DNA from: Croceibacterium_A sp044506885
Lineage (GTDB): Bacteria; Pseudomonadota; Alphaproteobacteria; Sphingomonadales; Sphingomonadaceae
Direction of reading: 5' to 3'
NCBI GenBank assembly: GCA_044506885.1
Contig: JBIQKC010000002.1
Span: 1-64,000 of the forward strand
Length of the DNA stretch: 64,000 nucleotides
Each line of letters opens with the position of its first letter. Within the stretch, counting starts at the first letter, position 1. A program made the position numbers and the translations under genes. Shown here piece after piece: positions 6,829 to 15,131 of the stretch. Below the pieces are notes generated by a model. It was not told the DNA's origin. It was given only the letters and a program-made list of their open reading frames with translations, and did no database searches.

Positions 6829-8775
6829 TCATTCGGGAAGGGCGAACGCGATCACCGATTCCTCGTTCAGCGGCTTGCCGTCGGGCGTGCGCGGTCCGGG
6901 AGCGCCGAAGCCGGAGCCCACCGCCACCACCGCAACATACTGCTTTCCGTCCTTGCCGCGATAGGTGATCGGCACCGTCATCGGCGCGTATGGCAGTTTC
7001 TGCTCCCACAGGATGTCGCCGTCGGCGGCGTCGAAGGCGCGGAAATAGCCGTCGCCGGTCGCGCCGATGAACACCAGCCCGCCGGCGGTGACGATCGGGC
7101 CGCCGAAGGTGTTGTTCGCGCCGGTGTCCTGCTTGCCCTCGGGCAGTTCCTCGGTCACGCCGAGCCGGGTGGCCCAGGCGATCTCTCCGGTATTGGCGTC
7201 CACCGCCACCAGCCGGCCCCATGGCGGGCGGATGCAGGGCAGGTTCACCGTGCGCCCGTCTTCGGTCTTGAAGCTCGCCGCGAACGACGAATAGGCGCCC
7301 GGACCGACCAGGCTGCCGCGATCGTAGAGCTGGTTGGAATCGGCGGTGCCGCGGCCGTAGTCGCCGCCGGGATCGCGCTTTTCGATCCAGCCGATGCTGC
7401 CGCTTTCGCTGACGTTGACGAAGACGAGCGCCCTGGTCGGATCGACCGCGCTGCCGCCCCAGTTGGAGCCGCCGTTGTGCGGCAGGTTGATCGAGGCCTT
7501 GGGCTCGTCGCCTTCTTCGTGAAGGAAGAACGGCGTGAACGTCCCCTGGTTGAAGAACGTGCCGCCGTAGGAATCGAGCAGCGCGCGGCAGGCGGCGGCG
7601 TGTTCGGGCGTCGTGTCGGCCGCGGTGACCACGTCGTCGGGCGTCCAGACGCCGCGGTTGAGCTGTTCCGGCTTGACCGGGAACGGCTGCGTCGGGCTGT
7701 ACCATTCGCCGGGCACGTCGGCCGCGGCCACCGGGCGCTCCTCGACCCCGTGGATCGGCTCGCCGGTCTCGCGATTGAGGATGTACATCAGGCCGGGCTT
7801 GCCGGTCAGCGCCAGCGCCGGAATGGTCTCGCCGTCCTTGTTCACATCGAACAGCACCGGCGGCGCGGGCAGGTCCCAGTCCCACAGATCGTGATGGATG
7901 GTCTGGAAGTGCCATTTGTACGCGCCCGTATGCGCGTCCACCGCGACCAGCGAGTTGCCGAACAGGTTGTCGCCCGGCCGGTCGCCGCCATAGTAGTTGG
8001 GCGAAGGGCTGCCGAGCGTCATGTAGAAGGTGTCCGTCGCCGCGTCGGCGGTGGTGTACCAGATCCACATGTTGGTGCCGGAACGTTCCTTCCAGCCGTC
8101 GTCCAGCCAGGTTTCGTGGCCGACTTCGCCCGGTTGCGGGACCGAGTTGAACTCCCACAGCTTTTCGCCCGTGCGGGCGTCATAGGCGCGGCTGTTGCCT
8201 GAGGGGCCGCGCGGCATTTCGGCCGTATTGGCGCCGATCAGCATCACGTTGCCATAGATGGTCGGCGGATAGGACGCGGGCGTGCCTTCGATCGCGACGG
8301 AACCGTTGTCGCCGAACGAGGTATCCGTCTCTCCCGTGGCCGGATTGATTGCGACGAGGGCGCTGCCGGTCGCATAGAAGATTCGCGGGCCGAGCGCGCC
8401 GTCGCCGGCCCACCAGGTCACGCCCCGGCGCACCAGGCCCTGGACCGGATGCCGCCACAGCTCGCGCCCGGTATGCGCCTCGAGCGCCACCACGGCGTTG
8501 CCGACCGGCAGGTACATCGTGCCGTCGATCACGATCGGCACCGTGCCGCCGAGCAGGCCCGCCCCGCCTTCGGGGCGCAGGACGAACGACCATGCGGTAT
8601 CGAGATTCTCGACATTTCCCGTGTCGATCTGGTCGAGCGGGGAATAGCGCGTACCGCCGAGGTCGCGGGCGTAGCGCGGCCAGTCGGCGGGATCGGGCGC
8701 AGAGTCGCCGGACTGCGCATGCGCCCCCGGAACCAGGACAGCGGCACAGAGCAATGCGGTCAACGTCTTTCGCAT
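6829..8775 (-). CDS. PQQ-dependent dehydrogenase, soluble periplasmic
   Basis: 648 residues, starting with a Sec signal peptide cleaved near GAHAQ. Propeller motifs (ALEAHTGRELW, AINPATGET, AYDARTGEKLW, AVDANTGEIAW, AFDAADGDILW) and HHDLWDWDLP assign it to the same glucose/quinate-like quinoprotein group as the gene at 1245-3212, with which it shares architecture but little else in the variable loops. No heme motif and no vicinal cysteine pair are present. It is predicted to need PQQ and calcium and to hand electrons to a separate carrier such as the cytochrome c at 5378. The exported VOC gene follows on the same strand. The physiological substrate is not evident. Confidence 0.9.
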   Translation of the reverse strand: MRKTLTALLCAAVLVPGAHAQSGDSAPDPADWPRYARDLGGTRYSPLDQIDTGNVENLDTAWSFVLRPEGGAGLLGGTVPIVIDGTMYLPVGNAVVALEAHTGRELWRHPVQGLVRRGVTWWAGDGALGPRIFYATGSALVAINPATGETDTSFGDNGSVAIEGTPASYPPTIYGNVMLIGANTAEMPRGPSGNSRAYDARTGEKLWEFNSVPQPGEVGHETWLDDGWKERSGTNMWIWYTTADAATDTFYMTLGSPSPNYYGGDRPGDNLFGNSLVAVDAHTGAYKWHFQTIHHDLWDWDLPAPPVLFDVNKDGETIPALALTGKPGLMYILNRETGEPIHGVEERPVAAADVPGEWYSPTQPFPVKPEQLNRGVWTPDDVVTAADTTPEHAAACRALLDSYGGTFFNQGTFTPFFLHEEGDEPKASINLPHNGGSNWGGSAVDPTRALVFVNVSESGSIGWIEKRDPGGDYGRGTADSNQLYDRGSLVGPGAYSSFAASFKTEDGRTVNLPCIRPPWGRLVAVDANTGEIAWATRLGVTEELPEGKQDTGANNTFGGPIVTAGGLVFIGATGDGYFRAFDAADGDILWEQKLPYAPMTVPITYRGKDGKQYVAVVAVGSGFGAPGPRTPDGKPLNEESVIAFALPE

Positions 8776-8834
8776 GATCGTAAATCCCTCCTCAATGCAG
8801 GCGGGCGCGTCATGCCCGGCAAGTTGATTGTGTC

Positions 8835-9104
8835 CTAGGGTCAGGCCCCATTAACTCCACGCTCGAGGCGTCGAAATGGCGAAGATCTCGGGTTCGGGTG
8901 GCCGCCGCGGGTAGCATCGCTACCTGCAAGGCCGCGCGGACACGAGATCGAAGCCATTTCGGCGTCCCTGCGGGATTTGACCGATTTTGCCCAGGCCAGC
9001 GTCGGCAGGACTTGAAATATCGACATATTCCTGCGCCCTGCCTCCTTACCCTGAACAAAATCGCCTCAAACCTCGGGCGTGCAGTTAATGGGGCCTGGCC
9101 CTAG
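8835..9104. mobile_element. 270-bp non-coding element with inverted termini (MITE/REPIN-like)
   Basis: The left end begins CTAGGGTCAGGCCCC and the right end, read on the opposite strand, begins CTAGGGCCAGGCCCC. The arms match over 22 bases with one mismatch, and similarity continues inward to about 36 bases. Inside there is a second inverted pair around GAAATGGC (8869-8890 against 8943-8964) and a short hairpin GGTAGC/GCTACC. No open reading frame inside looks real. It fills nearly the whole 378-base gap between two dehydrogenase genes. A non-autonomous transposed element or a REP doublet mobilised by a RAYT-type transposase is the best guess. No transposase is in the window. Confidence 0.6.
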
Positions 9105-9153
9105 ACCCTCGGCGATCTTAGTTCAAATTGAAATGATTCTCTGATACAACTAA

Positions 9154-11376
9154 TTACTCCTCCGCTTTCAGCCGCGCCGCCTCGCTCAGCACGTAGGCGC
9201 GCACCGCTTCGGCCTGCTCGGCGGTGATCCACCGGCTGAAACCGATCATGCCGTTGCCCGCCAGCGCCCCGTCGATCACCACCGCACGCCAGGCCTGGGC
9301 GTCGCTCGCCATCTGCGATCGCATCAGGTCGGGATTGACCGGGCCGCCGTGGCAGATGGTGCAGAACGCGAAGTATTGGCTTGCCCCTTCCGCAAGCTGG
9401 GCGGGGGTGAAGCTCTCCTCGCTGGTCACATAAGGCAGGGGTTCGACCGGCGGCAATTTCGCCAGCGTGCCGGCGCCGCCGATCTTGAACGCCAGCAACA
9501 CCCCGTTGGGCGGCGGGCGGCGCATCCACGCCGTTGCCGTCGCCATGCCCATCGAACCGCCGTACCCGGCCAGCACCGCCACGTATTGCTCGCCGCCGGC
9601 GCGAAAGCTGATCGGTCCGGCCATTACGCCGCGCTGCGCGTCGAAGCTCCACACTTCCCTGCCGGTATCCGCGGCGCGGGCGCGGAACACGCCGTAAGGA
9701 TCGCCCTGGAACACCAGGTTGCCCGCGGTCGCCAGCGTGCCGCCGTTCCACGGCCACGGCTGCTCCACGGTCCAGCGCGCCTTCCGCGCCACGGGGTCCC
9801 ATGCGATCAGCATGCCCTTGTTCATGGCCGCCAGCGCCGCGCGCCGTTCCACCGCGGTCGCGCCGGGGACCGAGCCCTCGGGCGGCTCGAGGAAGCTGAC
9901 GCCCGTGTTCCAGCGGCCGATGGTCCATTCGAAAGTCGGCGTATCCCCATAGGCCAGCGGGACATGCATCGCCGGGATATAGACCAGCCCGGTCAGCGGC
10001 GAATAGCTCATCGGCTGCCAGGCATGGGCGCCGATGCCGGACGGGTAGATCAGTTCGGCCCTATCGGCATAGCGCGCGCTTTCGCGTTCGACCGGACGCC
10101 CGCTGACGAGGTCTATCCGTTCGGCCCAGTTCTGCGGCGCGTAAGGTTCGGCGCTGACGAGCTTTCCGTCGGCGCGGTCGATGACGTAGAAGAACCCGTT
10201 CTTCGGCGCCTGGAGCAGGACCTTGCGTTCCTGCCCGTCGATGGTCAGGTCGGCGAGCGTGATCTGCTGCGTGGCGGTGAAGTCCCAGCTTTCGCCGGGG
10301 TTCTGCTGATAGTGCCACTTGTAGGCCCCGGTATCGGGATCGAGCGCGACGATCGAGCTGAGGAACAGGTTGTCGCCCTTGCCGTCCGACCGCGCCCGGT
10401 GGTTCCATGGCGAACCGTTGCCGACGCCGATCAGCAACTGGTCGAAATCGGGATCGTAGACGATCGAATCCCACACCGTGCCGCCGCCGCCCAGTTCCCA
10501 CCACTTGCCGTTCCAGGTAGGGCGGGCGAGGCGTTCCAGCGGTTCGTCGGAAATCGTCCCGTCGGGCCCCTCGGCCGGATTGCCGGGCACGGTGTAGAAC
10601 CGCCAGACCAGCTCGCCGCTGTCCGCGTCGTAGGCGCTGACATAGCCGCGCACGCCCAGCTCCGCGCCGCTGTTGCCGATCACGACCTTGCCGCGCACCA
10701 CGCGCGGCGCGCCGGTGATGGTATAGGGCTTGTCCTGGTCTACGGTGAGCATGTCCCAGCGCTTCTTGCCGGTCGCCGCGTCGAGCGCCACCAGACGCCC
10801 GTCGATGGTGCCGACGAAGACCTTGCCGCCCCATACCGCAACCCCGCGGTTGACCACGTCGCAACAGGCGTCCGCGCCTTTCGCGCCGATCGGCTCGGGG
10901 TCGAAGCGCCACAGCACCTCGCCGCTCGCGGCATCGACCGCCATGACTTTCGACCAGGCGGTGGAGACATACATCACCCCGTCGACCACCACCGGCGTCG
11001 CTTCCTGCCCGCGGCTGGTGTCGAGCTCGACCGCCCAGGCGAGGCTGAGTTCGCCGACGTTGCCTTCGTCGATGTCGGCCAGCGGGCTGAAACGCTGTTC
11101 CGCGTAAGTGCGGCCATGGCTCAGCCAGTTGTCGGGATCGTCCTCGGCGGCGAGCAGGCGCGCTTCGTCGACGTTGCCGGCCCCGGACCCGGTCCCGGAC
11201 CCGGCGACGCCGCACCCGGCGAGAGCCAGCGCAGCCGCCGCTATCGCCGCCTTCCGGGTTACACGAAACGGCCGAAAAATTTGCCGAATTTTCAGGATAT
11301 ATTCTTGTAATACAGAGGCTTTCTGGAAAACCCCTGTCACCTTCCACAACGCGTCGATCGCGCGTTTCGTACCCAT
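9154..11376 (-). CDS. Quinohemoprotein alcohol dehydrogenase (PQQ plus cytochrome c domain), lipoprotein
   Basis: 740 residues. The propeller carries ALDAATGKKRW and AYDADSGELVW-type repeats and the adjacent cysteines of ADACCDVV, the disulfide seen beside PQQ in alcohol dehydrogenases. The C-terminal domain has one heme site CTICH at residues 672-676 and a likely Met ligand at 710, so this is a type II quinohemoprotein that oxidises alcohols (or aldehydes) and passes electrons internally to heme. The ATG at 11376 has GAGAGGGGA before it. The signal is odd: about 40 polar residues precede the hydrophobic stretch and lipobox ALAGC (Cys55), so a later non-ATG start is possible. Which alcohol it uses is unknown. 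Confidence 0.9.
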   Translation of the reverse strand: MGTKRAIDALWKVTGVFQKASVLQEYILKIRQIFRPFRVTRKAAIAAAALALAGCGVAGSGTGSGAGNVDEARLLAAEDDPDNWLSHGRTYAEQRFSPLADIDEGNVGELSLAWAVELDTSRGQEATPVVVDGVMYVSTAWSKVMAVDAASGEVLWRFDPEPIGAKGADACCDVVNRGVAVWGGKVFVGTIDGRLVALDAATGKKRWDMLTVDQDKPYTITGAPRVVRGKVVIGNSGAELGVRGYVSAYDADSGELVWRFYTVPGNPAEGPDGTISDEPLERLARPTWNGKWWELGGGGTVWDSIVYDPDFDQLLIGVGNGSPWNHRARSDGKGDNLFLSSIVALDPDTGAYKWHYQQNPGESWDFTATQQITLADLTIDGQERKVLLQAPKNGFFYVIDRADGKLVSAEPYAPQNWAERIDLVSGRPVERESARYADRAELIYPSGIGAHAWQPMSYSPLTGLVYIPAMHVPLAYGDTPTFEWTIGRWNTGVSFLEPPEGSVPGATAVERRAALAAMNKGMLIAWDPVARKARWTVEQPWPWNGGTLATAGNLVFQGDPYGVFRARAADTGREVWSFDAQRGVMAGPISFRAGGEQYVAVLAGYGGSMGMATATAWMRRPPPNGVLLAFKIGGAGTLAKLPPVEPLPYVTSEESFTPAQLAEGASQYFAFCTICHGGPVNPDLMRSQMASDAQAWRAVVIDGALAGNGMIGFSRWITAEQAEAVRAYVLSEAARLKAEE

Positions 11377-11452
11377 CGCGATTCCCCTCTCAAGCCGGAT
11401 TGTGGCATGGAGGAGCGGCTGTAGGAAAGTGAAATGCTTGCCGCGGCGGCGA

Positions 11453-12307
11453 TCAGGCCGGCCGCTGATCCGGCCCGATTTCGATCAGCACATCGGCGCG
11501 CGCCGGCATCTCGGCGAACATGTGCAGCGTCAGCCGCTCGTACTGGTCGAGGAAGCGCTGGAGCGCGGCGGCATCCATCAGCCCCGGCGCATCGGGATTG
11601 CGCGCGCGCAGCTTGTCTTCCTGCAAGGCGCGATTGCGGCGCACGGTGGCGAAATCCGGGACCTTGAGCATGACGAGCATGTCCAGCTCGGCGAACAGCC
11701 TGGAGTAGTCTTCCCGCAGCGCGCGATTGACCCAGGCCCGCCAGGCGCAATCGGGATCTTCCACGGCCTCGAGCGTATTGACCGGCTCGGCCAGCGCCTC
11801 CTCGTCCTGGGGCGCGGCGCCCAGACACCAGCCTTCGAACAGCAGCACTTCCAGCGGTCCCCGGACTGTTTCCGCTTCCGGGGCGCGGTCGTCGACCGAC
11901 TTGTCGAAGCGCGGCAGTTCGAGATCGCGGCCCGCCCGGAACGCCTCGATCACCGGGAGGCCCAGCGCGGGATCGTGCGTGCCGGGGACGCCGCGCGTGG
12001 CCAGCAGCGGATGGACCTCGCGCCCCAGCCGCTCGCGTTCTGCGCGGGTCAGGTAGAGATCGTCGATCGACAGCGTGGCCGCGCGCTGGTTGTGCTCGAC
12101 CAGCAGCACTTCGAGGAACCGGCACAGCGTGGACTTGCCCGAACCCTGCGCGCCGTTGATCCCCACCACCAGCGGCCTGCCTCCGGGACTGTCGGCGTAG
12201 CGCTCGGCGATCGTTTCGCTGAGCGGCCGCCAGTGCGTATCGACGATCGCGCGATAGTCGGCCGGCAGCCGTTCCTCGGCGATCAGCCGCTCGACCGCGC
12301 TGCTCAT
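11453..12307 (-). CDS. D-glycerate kinase (P-loop, plant GLYK-like)
   Basis: 284 residues. The Walker A motif GAQGSGKST at about residues 52-60 and the downstream SIDDLYL and LFEGWCLG segments are those of the P-loop glycerate kinases, which make 3-phosphoglycerate (or 2-phosphoglycerate in some lineages) from glycerate and ATP. It acts in the cytoplasm. Its ATG overlaps the stop of the hydroxyacid dehydrogenase as ATGA. Together the pair would convert hydroxypyruvate or glyoxylate-derived carbon to glycerate and then into glycolysis. The length is normal for the family. Another P-loop kinase of the same superfamily (pantothenate or uridine kinase) fits less well. Confidence 0.85.
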   Translation of the reverse strand: MSSAVERLIAEERLPADYRAIVDTHWRPLSETIAERYADSPGGRPLVVGINGAQGSGKSTLCRFLEVLLVEHNQRAATLSIDDLYLTRAERERLGREVHPLLATRGVPGTHDPALGLPVIEAFRAGRDLELPRFDKSVDDRAPEAETVRGPLEVLLFEGWCLGAAPQDEEALAEPVNTLEAVEDPDCAWRAWVNRALREDYSRLFAELDMLVMLKVPDFATVRRNRALQEDKLRARNPDAPGLMDAAALQRFLDQYERLTLHMFAEMPARADVLIEIGPDQRPA

Positions 12308-13263
12308 CCAATGCGGTCCGGCAGCGGTTTGCCGCTGGCAAAGGCTTCGACGTTGGCCAGCGCCTTCATTCCCATGGCCACGCGGGTTTCGGCGTTGGCG
12401 CTGCCGAGGTGCGGCAGCAGCACCACGTTCTCCAGCGCCAGCAGCGCTTCGGGCACCCGCGGCTCGTGCGGATAGACGTCTAGTCCGGCCCCGGCCAGAT
12501 GGCCGCTGCGCAGCGCTTCGGCCAGCGCTTCGTGATCGACCACGCCGCCGCGCGCGGTATTTATCAGGTAACTGCCCGGCTTCATCGCCGCGAGCGCCGC
12601 GGAGTCGATCAGGTTGGCCGTCTCCGCGCCGCCGGGGACATGGAGCGAGACGAAGTCAGAGGCCGCCAGCAACGCGTGCAGGTCGGGGACGAACTCCGCC
12701 TCCAGTTCCGCCGCCACGGCCGGGTCGCAGGGGCGGCGGCCGTAATAGGCGATGCGCATGCCGAAGCCGTGCTTCGCCCGTCGCGCGGTGGCGATGGCGA
12801 TGCGGCCCATGGCGACGAGGCCGAGCGTCTTGCCCTTCAGCGCGCTCCCGATCAGGTGCGTCGGCCGCCAGCCGGTCCAGTGGCCCGCGCGCAATTCGCG
12901 TTCGCCTTCGCCGGCGCGGCGCGCGGCCATCAGCAGCAGCGTCATCGCGATGTCGGCGGTGGCGTCGGTCAGCACGCCGGGGGTGTTGCTGACCGCCACG
13001 CCCTTCGCCTGCGCGGCCGCGAGATCGATATGGTCGAAACCGACGCCATAGTTGGCGATCAGCTTCACCCGCTCGCCGCCGCCGATCACCGCCGCATCGA
13101 TGCGGTCGGACACTGTCGGGCACAGCACGTCGTACGCGCCCATCGCCGCCGCCAGTTCCGCCTGCGTCAGCGGCCGGTCGGTTTCGTTGAGCGTGACATC
13201 GAACCGCTCGCGCAGCGCCAGCTCGACGGGTTCGGGCCAGCGCCGCGTTACGAGGACGCGCAT
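12304..13263 (-). CDS. D-2-hydroxyacid dehydrogenase (glyoxylate/hydroxypyruvate reductase-like)
   Basis: 319 residues with the two-domain fold of D-isomer-specific 2-hydroxyacid dehydrogenases. The catalytic Arg (NTARGGVVD), Glu (DVYPHEP) and His (LLPHLGSA) are all present. The dinucleotide fingerprint is degenerate: where GMGRIG is expected the protein reads AMGRIA, so two of three glycines are alanines. Cofactor binding may be altered. It overlaps the upstream glutathione S-transferase by one base (TGATG) and the downstream glycerate kinase by four, so all three are co-translated. Reduction of hydroxypyruvate or glyoxylate with NAD(P)H is the likely reaction. Confidence 0.87.
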   Translation of the reverse strand: MRVLVTRRWPEPVELALRERFDVTLNETDRPLTQAELAAAMGAYDVLCPTVSDRIDAAVIGGGERVKLIANYGVGFDHIDLAAAQAKGVAVSNTPGVLTDATADIAMTLLLMAARRAGEGERELRAGHWTGWRPTHLIGSALKGKTLGLVAMGRIAIATARRAKHGFGMRIAYYGRRPCDPAVAAELEAEFVPDLHALLAASDFVSLHVPGGAETANLIDSAALAAMKPGSYLINTARGGVVDHEALAEALRSGHLAGAGLDVYPHEPRVPEALLALENVVLLPHLGSANAETRVAMGMKALANVEAFASGKPLPDRIG

Positions 13264-14105
13264 CAGGCTTTCGCCATCCCTTCGGTGATGCGCTTCGTTT
13301 CGGCGCTGGTCGATTCAGGCCCGGTGTTGCGCTTGTGGATGCCCCCTTGGCCGGCCGGCATGAACAGCGGCGGATCGCCTTCGCGCTGCTTCAGGCCGAA
13401 CAGCGGAAACAGGCCCGGATGGCGGCCGAGCCCGCCGTACATGTCGAGCAGGCTGTCGATCCACGGCCGCAGCGGATCGTCGTCCGCCAGCACGGGCGAA
13501 GTCTTGCACACCGAGGCGGTGAACAGGATCGAGCCGAGAATGCGGTAGTCGGCGTAGTTGGGCGTATCGCCGCCGAGGTACTTCACCTCGCGCAGCGCAA
13601 TGCGCAGCGGTTCGATCGCGGCGGATATGCCGGCCAGGCGGTCTTCCCATCCGGCCTGCATTTCCTCCAGCGTTCTGCCCAGCATCTTCTCGCGCGAATG
13701 GGTGATGTACTCGTGATCCTCGGGGTTGGAGAGATCGCGGTAGTTGACGCAGAAGCAGCGCATCCATGGGCCTGTCGCCGCGCCCCAGAACCATGCGTCG
13801 AGCGCGCGCGTCACTGCCGCCACGCTCGGGTGCGGGATCAACGCCGGCCGGTCGGGATAAGTCTCGTCGAGGTATTCGACGATGCCCCACGAATCGAGCA
13901 CCCACTTGCCGTCGTCGACGATGGCCGGCAGCCGCTCGGTCTTGCCGCCGGTGCGCTCGGGGATCTTCGTGAATCCGCCGGGCACCACGTCGAGATCGAA
14001 CCCCTTGTGCTTCAGCGCATACTTGGTCGCCCAGACGAACGGGCTGATCGTCGCGCCGGTGCTGAGCGCGAGGTCGTAGAAGGTGATCGTGTTGTTCTGC
14101 GCCAT
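13263..14105 (-). CDS. LigE/LigP-type glutathione S-transferase (beta-etherase-like)
   Basis: 280 residues, close to the length of LigE. I chose the ATG at 14105, which has GGAGAGG nine bases upstream, over a TTG seven codons earlier. The N-terminal thioredoxin-like domain (NNTITFYDLALSTGATISPF, then RLPAIVDDGKWVLDSWGIVE) and the C-terminal GLGRHPGLFPLFGLK strongly resemble, from memory, the sphingomonad beta-etherases LigE and LigP. Those enzymes use glutathione to cleave the beta-aryl ether bond of lignin-derived dimers. Partner enzymes LigD, LigF or LigG are not in the window, so the real substrate is open. It is coupled to the hydroxyacid dehydrogenase. Confidence 0.82.
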   Translation of the reverse strand: MAQNNTITFYDLALSTGATISPFVWATKYALKHKGFDLDVVPGGFTKIPERTGGKTERLPAIVDDGKWVLDSWGIVEYLDETYPDRPALIPHPSVAAVTRALDAWFWGAATGPWMRCFCVNYRDLSNPEDHEYITHSREKMLGRTLEEMQAGWEDRLAGISAAIEPLRIALREVKYLGGDTPNYADYRILGSILFTASVCKTSPVLADDDPLRPWIDSLLDMYGGLGRHPGLFPLFGLKQREGDPPLFMPAGQGGIHKRNTGPESTSAETKRITEGMAKA

Positions 14106-14177
14106 CGGGGCGGTGCCTCTCCACAAGGTTGATCTTGTCCGGCCCTGCTATGGCGCGCGCCGAGAAAAGGGAAGGGG

Positions 14178-14224
14178 GCCGTGCTCTCTCCCCTTCATGA
14201 GAGAGGGCTGCAATCAGCCCAGCT
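14178..14224 (-). terminator. Two adjacent hairpins after the panE-like gene
   Basis: On the minus strand, the panE-like stop codon lies inside GGGCTGATTGCAGCCC, a 5-bp stem. A second hairpin with CTCTCTC and GAGAGAG arms follows. Neither ends in a U-tract. They may slow or stop transcription before the glutathione S-transferase gene, or only protect the 3' end. Confidence 0.35.
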
Positions 14225-15131
14225 TCGCTTCTTCCAGCTTCACCAGCCGCCACAGCGTTTCCAGCACCGGGGCGGCGACGCCCGCCTGCCGCCCCGCCTC
14301 TACGATGGCGCCGTTGATGGCGTCGACTTCGGTGCGGCGGCCGGCCTTCACGTCTTGCAGCATCGAGGCTTCGTGATCGGCGTGGTCGGTCATCGACACT
14401 TCGGTCAGGTCGTGGATCGGCTGCGCGGGAACCGGCGCCCCGCAGGCGTTCGCCACCGCGACGCCTTCCTCCACCGCGGCGGTTATCATCGCCCGGCTTT
14501 CCGGGTTCGCGCCCAGGAAGCCCGGCGTGCGGCGGGTGAGGGCGCAGAGCGGGTTCATCGTCGCATTGAAGATCGCCTTCGACCAGATGGCGACATGAAT
14601 TGCCGGCTCGATCGCGGCGGGAAGGCCGCCCGTCGTGAGCAGCGCGGCGGCCCGTTCCGCGAACGCCGGATCGTCGCCGAACGCCGGATAGAGCTTCGAC
14701 CATCCTTCACCATGGCTGCGCACCTTGCCCGGCCTCACCATATCCGAAGGCAAGGCGCTGGTGCCCACGAGCACTCGGCTCTCGCCGGCATGCGCGGCCA
14801 GCCGCCGATCGTTGCCGAGGCCGTTCTGGAGGCTGAGCAAGTGGGTGTCCGGCCCGATGGCGGCGGCTATGCCGGCGAGCGCGGCGTCGGTGTGGAAGGT
14901 CTTGGTGAACACCACCACCAGGTCCACCGGCTCCGTTACCTGTTCCGGCAGGCAGGCGGGAATGGGCAGGCGCTCGATTCCCGCGCGGGTATCGAGCTCC
15001 AGCCCATGGGCGTTGATGGCGTCGACATGCGCGCGGTTGACGTCCACCAGCGCCACCTCGCACCCCGCCCGGTGAAAGGCCGCGCCATAAAGGCAGCCCA
15101 TCGCGCCAGCCCCGAGAATCAGAACCTTCAC
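14214..15131 (-). CDS. 2-dehydropantoate 2-reductase (PanE/ApbA family)
   Basis: 305 residues. The NADPH site GAGAMGCLYG opens the protein and the catalytic lysine lies in WSKAIFNATMNPLCALT, as in ketopantoate reductases. PanE makes pantoate for coenzyme A. The family also includes reductases of other 2-oxoacids, and the loops here (CALTRRTPGFLGANPES) differ enough from E. coli PanE that a different substrate is possible. It overlaps the NUDIX gene by four bases (ATGA). The next gene downstream is the LigE-like transferase, 108 bases away, with two hairpins between. I give the family with confidence and the exact substrate with less. Confidence 0.85.
   Translation of the reverse strand: MKVLILGAGAMGCLYGAAFHRAGCEVALVDVNRAHVDAINAHGLELDTRAGIERLPIPACLPEQVTEPVDLVVVFTKTFHTDAALAGIAAAIGPDTHLLSLQNGLGNDRRLAAHAGESRVLVGTSALPSDMVRPGKVRSHGEGWSKLYPAFGDDPAFAERAAALLTTGGLPAAIEPAIHVAIWSKAIFNATMNPLCALTRRTPGFLGANPESRAMITAAVEEGVAVANACGAPVPAQPIHDLTEVSMTDHADHEASMLQDVKAGRRTEVDAINGAIVEAGRQAGVAAPVLETLWRLVKLEEAKLG

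Noticed and set aside
8835..9104. Short open frames inside the inverted-repeat element
   Set aside because: No start site with a ribosome binding site, no motif, and frames cross the palindromes.
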